This document shows, piece by piece, positions 1 to 7,499 of a DNA stretch of 18,054 bases (position 1 is the first letter of the stretch; each line of letters begins with the position of its first letter). This stretch comes from Candidatus Absconditabacterales bacterium (GTDB taxonomy: Bacteria > Patescibacteriota > Gracilibacteria > Absconditabacterales > Absconditicoccaceae): contig CALCME010000113.1 of the NCBI GenBank assembly GCA_937965925.1, positions 1-18,054 of the forward strand. The letters run 5' to 3'. Position numbers and translations under genes: made by a program. A model generated the notes under the pieces. The model was given only the letters and a program-made list of their open reading frames with translations. It was not told the DNA's origin and made no database searches.

Positions 1-150
1 GAAGAACAGAAAGAGGAAGAACAGAAAGAAGAAGAACAGAAAGAAGAAGAACAGAAAGAAGAAGAACAGAAAGAAGAAGAACAGAAAGAAGAAGAACAGA
101 AAGAAGAACAGAAAGAAGAAGAACAGAAAGAAGAACAGAAAGAAGAAGAA
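1..150 (+). repeat. In-frame 15-bp tandem repeat (EEQKE units) with 12-bp variants
   Basis: Seven 15-bp units (gaagaacagaaagaa, the first with a terminal g) run from 1 to 105. A 12-bp unit lacking one gaa follows at 106-117, then a 15-bp unit, another 12-bp unit, and a degenerate end. All length changes are multiples of three, so the frame is kept. The near-perfect nucleotide identity suggests recent slippage expansion or active homogenisation, and copy number may vary between strains. Confidence 0.9.
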
Positions 151-162
151 CAAGGTGAATAG
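1..162 (+). CDS. C-terminal acidic repeat tail of an unidentified protein (5' end outside window); possibly ribosomal protein L10
   Basis: The frame starting at base 1 is open to a TAG at 160-162 and encodes 53 residues made almost only of Glu, Gln and Lys in the pattern EEQKE, ending in QGE. It is a low-complexity, highly charged tail that is probably a long helix or disordered; no fold or active site is visible. The next gene is rplL, and in most bacteria rplJ (L10) lies directly before rplL, so a C-terminal extension of L10 is the simplest guess. That rests on gene order alone. The body of the protein is off the left edge, so its identity and start cannot be settled here. Confidence 0.8.
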   Translation, partial: EEQKEEEQKEEEQKEEEQKEEEQKEEEQKEEEQKEEQKEEEQKEEQKEEEQGE

Positions 163-245
163 TTATCGTAACTGATAAGTGTGTATCCTTCCATTATCTA
201 TTAATTATGTATTATTAATTTTATTCATCTATACTTAGTATTATC

Positions 246-644
246 ATGACTGACGAAAAAACAACAATCGAGCTTTCAGCTAACGCTCAAAAAATATTAG
301 ATCTTGTAAAGGATCTTTCAGCTGTAGATTTGAATAACCTAGTTAAAGCACTTGAAGAAGAATTTTGAGTTTCTGCTGCTGCTCCAGTAATGATGTGAGG
401 AGGTTGATGAGGTGGAGATGATGGTGGTGGAGATGATACAGTAACTGTTGAGTTGACTGAAGTTGGTCAATCTAAGATTGCTGTTATTAAAGCTGTTAAA
501 GAAATTTTGTGAGTATGACTTAAAGAAGCTAAAGATATTGTTGGTGCTGCTCCTGCTCCAATTAAGGAATGAATTCCTGTTGAAGAGGCTGAAACTATTA
601 AGGCTAAGCTTGAGGAAGTTGGTGCAACAGTATCATTTAAGTAA
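246..644 (+). CDS. rplL: 50S ribosomal protein L7/L12
   Basis: This is the 132-residue stalk protein that recruits and stimulates translational GTPases. The N-terminal dimerisation helices (about residues 8-38, KILDLVKDLSAVDLNNLVKA) are followed by a hinge and then the C-terminal factor-binding domain (about 60-132), with the family pattern KIAVIKAVKEILGVGLKEAK and the EEA...KAKLEEVGA ending. Several Gly codons in conserved places are TGA, including both in KEILGVGLKEA. The hinge is unusual: it is made of Gly and Asp where most bacteria have Ala-rich sequence. The ATG at 246 gives the usual N-terminus and length. The gap before it is 83 bases and the gap to rpsB is 65 bases. No Shine-Dalgarno sequence precedes it. 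Confidence 0.97.
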
Positions 645-709
645 AAGCGTTTCCTTTTGCTTTAGCATGTGTTCAAGCATGTCTTTTAGTTTTTATCGTT
701 GATATTCTT

Positions 710-1363
710 ATGAGCCTGATAGCTGATATTAAGAAATCTAAAGTCTTTTTGGGGCACCCAAAGAACATATCAAATCCTAAAACTAGTCAGTATCGACTCT
801 GAGTAGTGGGAGGGATGGTAGTCTTTGATCCCGTTCTTATTGAAGAACAGCTCAAGCTATGAAAGAAAATAATTTCAGATACAAAGAAAGAGAATAAGGA
901 AGTTTTGGTGATATGTGAAAAAAGCCTGTATAAGGAAGAGTTAGAAGTTCTTTCTGCAAAAGCTTGATTTCATTTTCTTAACCATAAAGTCCCTTCTGGA
1001 GTATTGACTAATTTTGATACCCTCCTTTCTAGAATTAGGTCATTGAAGGATCTTAGATCTTTCGTATGAAGTGGTTCATTTGATTCACTTACTAAAAAAG
1101 AGCAATCTATGAAGAAAAGAGAATTAAAGAAGGTTGAACAAGTCTATAAATGAGTTGTGAATCTTAGAAAAATTCCAGACCTCGTCGTGATAGTTGATGG
1201 TCAGCATATGCATAAATTTGTTTCAGAGATTCAAAAAATGAAATCTGAGGCGATAGTTCTTGCTTCATCTGACTTTAACAAGCGAGTGGATCAACATGTT
1301 ATTATGTGTAATACAAATAGCTTGTCTAGTCTTTCATATGTAATGTGACATATTTTTGGTTAA
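710..1363 (+). CDS. rpsB: 30S ribosomal protein S2
   Basis: A 217-residue S2 homologue, which joins the small subunit late and helps bind S1 where that is present. It shows the N-terminal LGHPKNISNPK block (around residue 15), VFDP near residue 43, the NHKVPSGVLTNFDTLLSRI segment (E. coli has NHRWLGGMLTN here), the GSFDSLTKKE coiled-coil hairpin near 125, and IPDLVVIVDGQHMHKFVSEI. It is about 25 residues shorter than E. coli S2, mainly because the variable acidic C-terminus is missing. TGA is Gly at conserved places such as YKGVVNL. ATG 710 is the only good start in the open frame. The next gene begins 42 bases after the stop. Confidence 0.95.
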
Positions 1364-1405
1364 TCGTCTGACCTTGTTCTTTATTGTTCTTCTCTTGTGT
1401 TATCG

Positions 1406-1822
1406 ATGGTAACGTGATCTAAAGATCTTGATGGTTTGATTGACGAGGGCTATGTTCCTAGTAGTGTTGAGAGAAAGAAAGCTCTTCTTATGTATTTCTT
1501 TGTTTGAATTGTTGCTGCCTTGTCTAAAGAAGAGATCAGTGTGTATGAGATGTTTCATCTCCAGCAATCACTTGGGCGGCGGATGGTGTTTTTTCTCTGC
1601 TTGGTATGAAGTGTCATTTTTATCTTCATTCCTTACTTGCGAGTGATTCCTGTTCTCGTCTTTCTTTTCTTTATGGTTGTTTGGGGGATCTTCGTCAAAC
1701 AGGCCTGGGAGTGAAGGTACGTGATAAATGAGAATAAAATAGTTATGCCTTTGTTTGCATGATTAGGTGGGCGAATGGTTACTATCTTTGAACTAGATGT
1801 CTATGAAGAAGATGATGAATAG
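1406..1822 (+). CDS. Small integral membrane protein of unknown function between rpsB and tsf
   Basis: The frame encodes 138 residues ending in TAG. A hydrophilic N-terminus (residues 1-30) is followed by a hydrophobic segment (MYFFVGIVAALS, about 29-40), an amphipathic stretch KEEISVYEMFHLQQSLGRR, two strong membrane helices (about 61-95, FFLCLVGSVIFIFIPYL then VIPVLVFLFFMVVWGIF), an aromatic/basic KQAWEGRYV segment and an acidic tail ending EEDDE. The H-QQSLG pattern before the helices recalls the DUF4870/Tic20-like group of small membrane proteins. That resemblance is from memory and is not proof. Its place inside the rpsB-tsf pair suggests co-expression with translation genes. Function unknown. 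Confidence 0.85.
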
Positions 1823-1894
1823 AAATCTATCAGCATCTGGTTCATATGTGTGTCTGTATGCAAGTCATTTTATATATTGAACTATTGAATATCT

Positions 1895-2683
1895 ATGACT
1901 GTTGATATGAAACTCCTGAAAGAGCTTAGAGCAATAACTCATGCTCCGTTAAAGGACTGTAAAAATGCTCTTGCTGATTCATGAAATGATCTTCAAGCTG
2001 CTCAAGATTGGTTGAGAGAAAGATGAGCACTAAAGGCTGCTAAAAATGCAGATAGAGAAACAAATGAAGGAATTGTAATGATTAGGAAAGTAGGTGAGGC
2101 GATTGTTTGATTAAAATTAGCTAGTGAAACTGATTTTGTTGCTAAAAATGAAAAATTTAGGGCACTTGCTGAAGAAATCATTGCTATAGTTGCAACATAT
2201 TGAGTTGTTTCTTCGTATGAATCTCTTGGACAAGATCAAAAAGATGCCTTAAATAAGGTTCTTCAAGATAATTTCGTAACTATCGGTGAGAATATGAAAA
2301 TTATTGATGTCTTTTCTAGTGAAGAAGCGTGATATGTTTATACACATCCATGAGATAGGGTAGCTTCTGTTATTTATTTCTCATGAAACGAAGAAATTGC
2401 AAAACAAGTTGCTCTTCAGGTTGCAGCTATGAGTCCTACTTATTTGTCAGTTGACGACGTTCCTCAAGATGAAAAAGATACCATGAGATCTTGATTCGAA
2501 GAAGAGATGAAAGATAGTTGAAAACCAGCAGAGATAATGGAAAATATTATTACATGAAAAATGAATAAGAAATTTAGTGACTTTGTACTGCTTGAGCAGG
2601 TATCTATCTTTGATGATAGCAAGAAAATCAAGCAAATACTTGGTGAGACTAAAATTTCTGGTTACGTAAGATATGCTATATAA
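1895..2683 (+). CDS. tsf: Translation elongation factor Ts
   Basis: A 262-residue EF-Ts, the GDP/GTP exchange factor for EF-Tu. The N-terminal UBA-like domain (residues 4-45: LLKELRAITHAPLKDCKNAL and GNDLQAAQDWLRERG) leads to the signature TDFVAKNEKF at about 79-88, which contacts EF-Tu. The core then carries VASVIYFSGNEEIAKQVALQ and AAMSPTYLSVDDVP, and the C-terminus holds a SGKPAEIMENIITGKMNKK segment and VLLEQVSIFDD. Glycines in the first block, in SGKPAE and in ITGKM are TGA. Start ATG 1895 gives the usual N-terminus. The gap from the membrane-protein gene is 72 bases and the leader is T-rich without a Shine-Dalgarno sequence. Confidence 0.97.
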
Positions 2684-2710
2684 ACGTAAAGTGATTTGTT
2701 CGATAAAAAA

Positions 2711-2757
2711 AAGTATGATCAGTACAAGTGGTGTGAGCTGATCTCCTAGGAGTACTT
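2711..2757 (+). promoter_or_regulatory. Candidate structured mRNA leader upstream of rpsF-rpsR
   Basis: Two nested stems can form in the tsf-rpsF gap: AAGTA (2711-2715) with TACTT (2753-2757), and GATCAG (2717-2722) with CTGATC (2738-2743). Between them lies an asymmetric internal loop of one base on the 5' side and nine on the 3' side; the apical loop is 15 bases. Many bacteria autoregulate rpsF-rpsR through an S6:S18-binding leader. I do not see the CCG hallmark of that motif here, so assignment to it is not supported. Confidence 0.35.
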
Positions 2758-2790
2758 AGGATCCATATGCTTTATTTCTTATTTATATGT

Positions 2791-3171
2791 ATGTCAAAAT
2801 TTGAGCTTGTACTAGTAATAGACGCCAATCTTTCTGCTTCTATGATTGCAGAAGTGAAAGAGCAGTCAGAGAAAATTATTTGAGAATGAATTCTTCAAGA
2901 AGACACTATGTGATTGATGCCTTTGGCATATCCTCTTTTGTGACAAGACCAAGCATATTTTGTGTCATATTATCTTGAAAAAGATGGGCAAACTATCGAT
3001 GAGACTACTGCGGAATTGAAGCTAGTGAAATGATTAGCTAAATTCTCATTTTTCAAAATGTCAGATTATGAAACATTTCTCACCTTTTCAGAGCTTGATA
3101 AGAAGTATACTGACATGATGCCTGAAGTAGAGGCTGAAGAAGAGGAAGAAGAAACTCAAGAGCAAGAGTAA
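2791..3171 (+). CDS. rpsF: 30S ribosomal protein S6
   Basis: A 126-residue protein matching the S6 ferredoxin-like fold. It has an N-terminal FELVLVIDANLS strand, a helix with KEQSEKII, the strand containing LMPLAYPLLG (the family's LAYPI site), then AYFVSYYLE, a second helix TTAELKLVKGLAKF and the last strand. The acidic tail EAEEEEEETQEQE resembles the C-terminal Glu tail of E. coli S6. The rpsR gene follows after 40 bases, the normal partner of rpsF, but no ssb lies between them. The overall similarity is divergent, so the call leans partly on the rpsR neighbour. ATG 2791 keeps the N-terminal strand intact; an ATG at 2787 is out of frame. Confidence 0.85.
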
Positions 3172-3211
3172 TTTCTTGTTTACATTTTTTATTACTTCAA
3201 CTACTTTATTC

Positions 3212-3424
3212 ATGTTCTGAAAAAAGCAAAAAAACGTCTTTAAGGATAAAAAAAACTTGGAAATGATTAACTGGAAATCAGCAAGTTTTTTAAGACATTT
3301 CACCACAAGGTTTTGAAATATTAAACCTAGAAAATTTACTAAATTATCAGTTACTCATCAAAAGAAAGTAAGAGTAGCTATTATTAGAGCGAGAGAACTT
3401 TGACTTCTTCCGTATATAAAATAA
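3212..3424 (+). CDS. rpsR: 30S ribosomal protein S18
   Basis: A 70-residue S18, the S6 partner on the small-subunit platform. Conserved blocks are INWKSASFLRHFTTRFGNI (about 19-37), KPRKFTKLSVTHQKKV and the C-terminal AIIRARELGLLPYIK. The Gly in FGNIKPR and in ELGLLPY are both TGA, at places that are Gly in almost all S18 proteins. There is no rplI (L9) after it, the gene that often follows rpsR. The start has no Shine-Dalgarno sequence; a T/C-rich leader ends four bases after acttcaactacttt. Confidence 0.96.
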
Positions 3425-3444
3425 AGTTTTCATATTTGTTTCTG

Positions 3445-3475
3445 TGTCAGTAGATTTATGTATCTACATGAGACA
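3445..3475 (+). other. Imperfect hairpin between rpsR and rpmH
   Basis: GTAGAT (3450-3455) pairs perfectly with ATCTAC (3462-3467) across a six-base loop. An outer TGTC/GACA stem (3445-3448 and 3472-3475) closes it through a small internal loop. No T-run follows, so it is not an obvious terminator. It could be an mRNA processing or regulatory element in the 98-base gap, or chance. Confidence 0.35.
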
Positions 3476-3522
3476 TATTTTGGAACTTACTTGCTGTGTA
3501 TTTTATATTTTACGTTTGTGTT

Positions 3523-3684
3523 ATGCCAGGTAAACTTAATAGAATTAGAAAATATTCATGGAGAAAAAGAACAAGAGTTCATTGATTCTTAAAAAGAATG
3601 TGAAATAAGAATGGGAGAAACGTGTTGGCTAATAGAAGAAAAAAAGGAAGACATAGTTTGGTTGTTTCTAGAAGTAAAAAATAA
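3523..3684 (+). CDS. rpmH: 50S ribosomal protein L34
   Basis: A 53-residue basic protein that binds 23S rRNA. It shows the family layout: GKLNRIRKYSWRKRTRVHGF, then LKRMGNKNGRNVLANRRKKG, then RHSLVVSRSKK. The Gly in RVHGF and in RMGNKNG are TGA at positions that are Gly in L34. It is slightly longer than typical L34 (44-47) at both ends. It is the last gene of the block, and its stop codon lies inside the first arm of the terminator. It is not next to dnaA or rnpA as is usual in other bacteria. Confidence 0.95.
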
Positions 3685-3710
3685 AACGATATTTCTCGTT
3701 TTATGTTTTT
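3681..3710 (+). terminator. Rho-independent terminator after rpmH
   Basis: A perfect 9-bp stem, ataaaacga (3681-3689) with tcgttttat (3696-3704), has a six-base loop and is followed by gttttt. The 5' arm overlaps the rpmH stop codon. The A/T-rich stem base would make it partly bidirectional. It marks the end of the rplL-rpmH block. Confidence 0.85.
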
Positions 3711-3867
3711 GCTGAAAAGAATATGTGATGAAATAACATATATGTACAAACATGTTTTCAATATATTCCCAGTGTTCAGCTGGCATTTTTTGCGTAATAA
3801 AAATGTCGTTTTCCTTTTTTGAGAAAAATGAGTTAATCATCTTTATCTCCTATGTATTTAAACAGTA
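3711..3867 (+). promoter_or_regulatory. rpoB upstream region; probable promoter and structured leader, not resolved
   Basis: These 157 bases lie between the rpmH terminator and rpoB, so a new transcript should start here. I cannot point to a convincing -35/-10 pair. The region can fold: GCTGAA (3711-3716) pairs with a TTCAGC about 60 bases on, enclosing ATATGT/ACATAT and an AAACATGTTT palindrome, and a TTTTTT run follows shortly after. This could be an attenuator or leader, or only A/T-rich chance pairing. Confidence 0.35.
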
Positions 3868-6800
3868 ATGACAACGTCTTCTTCGAAAGATCTCTCAGCA
3901 TTATGAATAGAAACGTTTGGTAAGAAACATTGAAGGGATTTTTTGGCAAAATCTAAAAAATTCACTGATTTTCCGGATCTTCTTATGACCCAAAAGATGT
4001 GATTTTCTTCTTTTGTTGAATCTTATCTGATCAAACTTTTCGAGGATATTAATCCGATTCATGACATGGCATGAGAAAGATTATATTTAACAATCACTGA
4101 TATAAAAGTTTGAGATGCTATTGAAACTGTCGATGTTTGTAAGAAAAAGGAACTTACATATGGAGGTATAGTTTCTGGTAAATTAAAACTTCATGATAGT
4201 GAAACTAAAAAGGTTCTTTTCAATAAAAATGTGAATATATGAATCCTTCCACTCATGACGAAACGAGGATCATATGTCGTAAGTTGAGTAGAAAGGGTAA
4301 TTATCTCTCAGATCACAAGATCATACGGTATTTTCTTTAATTACGATAAAAGAAATTTAACTCAGTCGTTTAAGATTATCCCGGAAAATGGATCTTGGAT
4401 TCAAGTATTTACTGAAAAATCATGAAGAATCGTTGTTAGAATTAATAATTCAAGAAAATTTCTTGTAACTGCTTTGTTGAGAGTTTTCTGATTTGAGACT
4501 GATGAAAGTATTAGAACTCTTTTTGATGATGTTATTGAAGATGATGATTTTGATTATATCTGAGCTACATTAGAGAAAGATACAGACTCTACTGCTGAAG
4601 ATGCTGCTGTCTATATCTACAATAAGATGAGACCTGGAGAGATGATTGATGCTGAAAGTGCACTTGATTATATTAAGTCTATTTTTCTTGTACCAGAAAG
4701 AATGCATCTGTGATTTGTTGCAAGACGTAAAGTTAACGTTAAATTATCTATCGATAAGGATATTCAAGCTGAGACGTCTCATCTTTTTGATGCCGAAGAT
4801 ATGGTTGCAGCACTTAAATATCTTATCGCTTTGGGAAATAAGAAGAGAGGATTTTACTATGATGATATTGATCATCTTGCAAATAGACGTATTAGATCTC
4901 TTTGAGAAACATTGACAGCTCATCTTACTCCTGTGATGAGAAAATTCACAAAAAGTGTGAAATGAAAATTGAGTGTCTTGAATCTAGAAGAACCAATCAA
5001 ATTAACGAGTCTCTCTAACTTCAAAATTATAGATAATAGTATGAAGAGCTTTTTTGCTACTTCTCAACTCTCTCAGTTTCTAGACCAGGTAAACCCTCTT
5101 GCTGAAATTGAACATAAGAGAAGAATTACAGCGTTATGACCTGGATGATTGAAGCGTGAAACTGCTACATTTGAGGTTCGTGATGTACATCCCTCTCATT
5201 ATGGTCGTATTTGTCCAATTGAGACACCAGAATGACAGAATATTTGATTGGTTACGTACCAGTCATTGTATAGTAAAATTAATGAGTATGGATTTGTAGA
5301 GACTCCAGCTATGAAGTTAGTAAAAGAACTTCCTGCTAAAGCTAAATTGCTTGTGAATAGGTATTCAGAAGCTACCTTGAAGGATGGAAAGAAAATTCTA
5401 GTTAAAGAAGACGAACTTATTGATGAAACATCAGCTAAGGCTATAGAGAAAGCGTATTGAAAAACGTGAACACTGATCAAAGTAAGACCATTTGTTTCTG
5501 AAGAGGTAGAGTATATTTCTCCTGAGTATGATGAAAAATATATTATTGCTGATATTTCAGTGAACATTGATGAACATGGAAATATTTTGGATAAGCGTGT
5601 TCCTTGAAGACACTTCATGACTATGGAGCTTTTTCATATAAATGATGTAACACATGTAGATGTGAATCCATCTCAAATCTTCTCTCCAAATACTTCGATT
5701 ATTCCTTTTGTAGATCATGATGATGCAGTGCGTGCATCAATGGGTACAAATATGCAACGTCAAGCTGTTCCTCTAATAAAGCCTGAACCGCCCTTGGTTT
5801 GAACATGACTTGAATGAGATATAGCAGACATGTCCTACGCTATTGTTAAAGCTGAGGAGGAATGAGAAGTGGTATACGTAGATGGAAAAAGAATTAAAGT
5901 GAAATATAAGAAAGCTTGAACAAAAGAGTATGATCTTATTAACTTCAAAAGATCTAATCAAAAGACAGTAATGCATCAGCGAGCAAAAGTTACTCTTGGT
6001 CAAAAAGTTCAAAAATGAGATGTGCTCCTTGAATGACCATCAGTTGTTGATGGAGAAATATCTCTTGGGAAAAATGTGAGAATAGCATTTATGTCACGAG
6101 AATGATACAACTATGAAGATGCTATTGTTGTTTCTCAAAGACTTGTTAAAGATGATGAACTTACCTCTATCAATATTAATGAGTATGAAATTGAAGTGGC
6201 TGACACAAAATTATGACCAGAGGAGACGACAAATGATATCCCGTGAGTTGCACTCTCTAAGCTGAAAAACCTTGATGAAGAGTGAATAATTAGAATCTGA
6301 TCTCGTGTGAAATGATGAGACTTACTTGTTTGAAAAATTAGTCCAAAATCAGAATGAGAGTTAAGTCCAGAAGAAAAATTGATTCAAGCTATTTTTGGTG
6401 ATAAATCTAAAAGTTTCAAAGATAGTTCACTATATATGCCTGCTTGAAGTGTTTGAAAAGTTATTGAAATAGTTGTATTAGACTCAAAGAAAGGAGATAA
6501 TTTGAACGCATGAGTAAGAAAGAAAATTAAAGTGTATGTGGCTTCTACGAGAAAAATTGAAGTATGAGATAAGTTAGCTTGAAGACATGGTAATAAAGGT
6601 ATTATTGCTATCGTAGTTCCAGAAGAAGATATGCCATATACTGCAGATGGTAGGCCTGTGGATGCTTGCCTAAATCCACTATGAGTAATTTCTCGTATGA
6701 ATATCTGACAGACATTTGAGACTCAGTTATGACTTGTTGCTAAGGCATTGAATACAAAGTTTGCTGTTCCATTGTTTTCGGGTTTTGATGCTGAAGATCT

Positions 6801-7443
6801 TTCTGATATTATGGTCAAAGCCTGATTTGATGCTGATGGTAAAATGGCTGTCTATGATTGAAGATCATGAGTAGAGTATGATAACAAAGTTACGGTTTGA
6901 TATATGAACATTATTAAGCTTGTTCATATGGTTGAGGATAAAATACATGCGAGATCTGTTTGACCATACTCATTGATTACTCAACAACCTTTGTGAGGGA
7001 AGGCAAGAAGTGGATGACAGAGATTCTGAGAGATGGAAGTCTGGGCACTTGAGGCGTATTCTGCAGTATATACTCTGCAAGAGATGCTTACGATTAAGTC
7101 TGATGATGTAACATGAAGAAATAAGACATATGAAGCTATTATTAAATGATGAGAAATTAGTATCAAGTGACTTCCTGAGTCGTTTAACCTTGTTACGTTC
7201 TTGTTTAAGTGACTAGGACAAAGTATTCTTCCTCTTCAAGCTGATGCAATAGAAAAAATTCATGATGAAAGAATTCGTAAAATTGTTACTCTTTGACTCA
7301 AATGAATAACATGACAAGAATCATTTGAAGAAGTGAAGATTGAAGATAAAACGACTGCAGCACAACAGAGTAAAGAAGAAAAAAAGGAAATGATGAATTC
7401 GCTTGTGAGTGATTTGAAAGAACATGGTGACATAGAGGACTAA
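3868..7443 (+). CDS. rpoB: DNA-directed RNA polymerase beta subunit
   Basis: A 1191-residue beta subunit; only TGA codons interrupt it under the standard code. Landmarks in order: N-terminal lobe with GFSSFVESYLIKLFEDINPI; the rifampicin region from about residue 396 (FFATSQLSQFLDQVNPLAEI, then HKRRITALGPGG at 416-427); ETPEGQNIGL; the catalytic-core GRHGNKG near 905-911; MNIGQTFETQLG; and the C-terminal clamp block SLITQQPLGGKARSGGQRFG with EMEVWALEAYSA. It ends with a short charged tail. Both glycines of PEGQNIGL and the first of GPGG are TGA. Thr421 sits where E. coli has Ser531. It is shorter than E. coli RpoB (1342) because lineage-specific insertions are missing. An in-frame TAA at 3859 fixes the ATG at 3868. 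The rpoC gene follows after 56 bases. Confidence 0.99.
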
Positions 7444-7462
7444 TTTCAGTCCCCGTCTGAAA
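7444..7462 (+). other. Hairpin in the rpoB-rpoC gap
   Basis: Directly after the rpoB stop, TTTCAG (7444-7449) pairs perfectly with CTGAAA (7457-7462) over a C-rich seven-base loop (tccccgt). No T-run follows, so it is not a terminator. It may be an mRNA processing or stability element within the rpoBC transcript. Confidence 0.4.
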
Positions 7463-7499
7463 ACACCGATTTCTCTTTTATTCATGCATCTGATAGCTT

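Noticed and set aside
1..150. Short regular repeat as a CRISPR array or intergenic satellite
   Set aside because: There are no spacers, and the units are in frame in an open reading frame ending in TAG.
645..709. GCATGT direct repeats and AAAGC/GCTTT pairing between rplL and rpsB as a regulatory element
   Set aside because: Stems are only five bases and the repeats six bases long, within chance expectation for this composition.
5199..5618. 139-codon minus-strand reading frame inside rpoB
   Set aside because: It is antisense to highly conserved beta-subunit coding sequence, has no homology that I recognise, and is explained by codon bias of the real gene.
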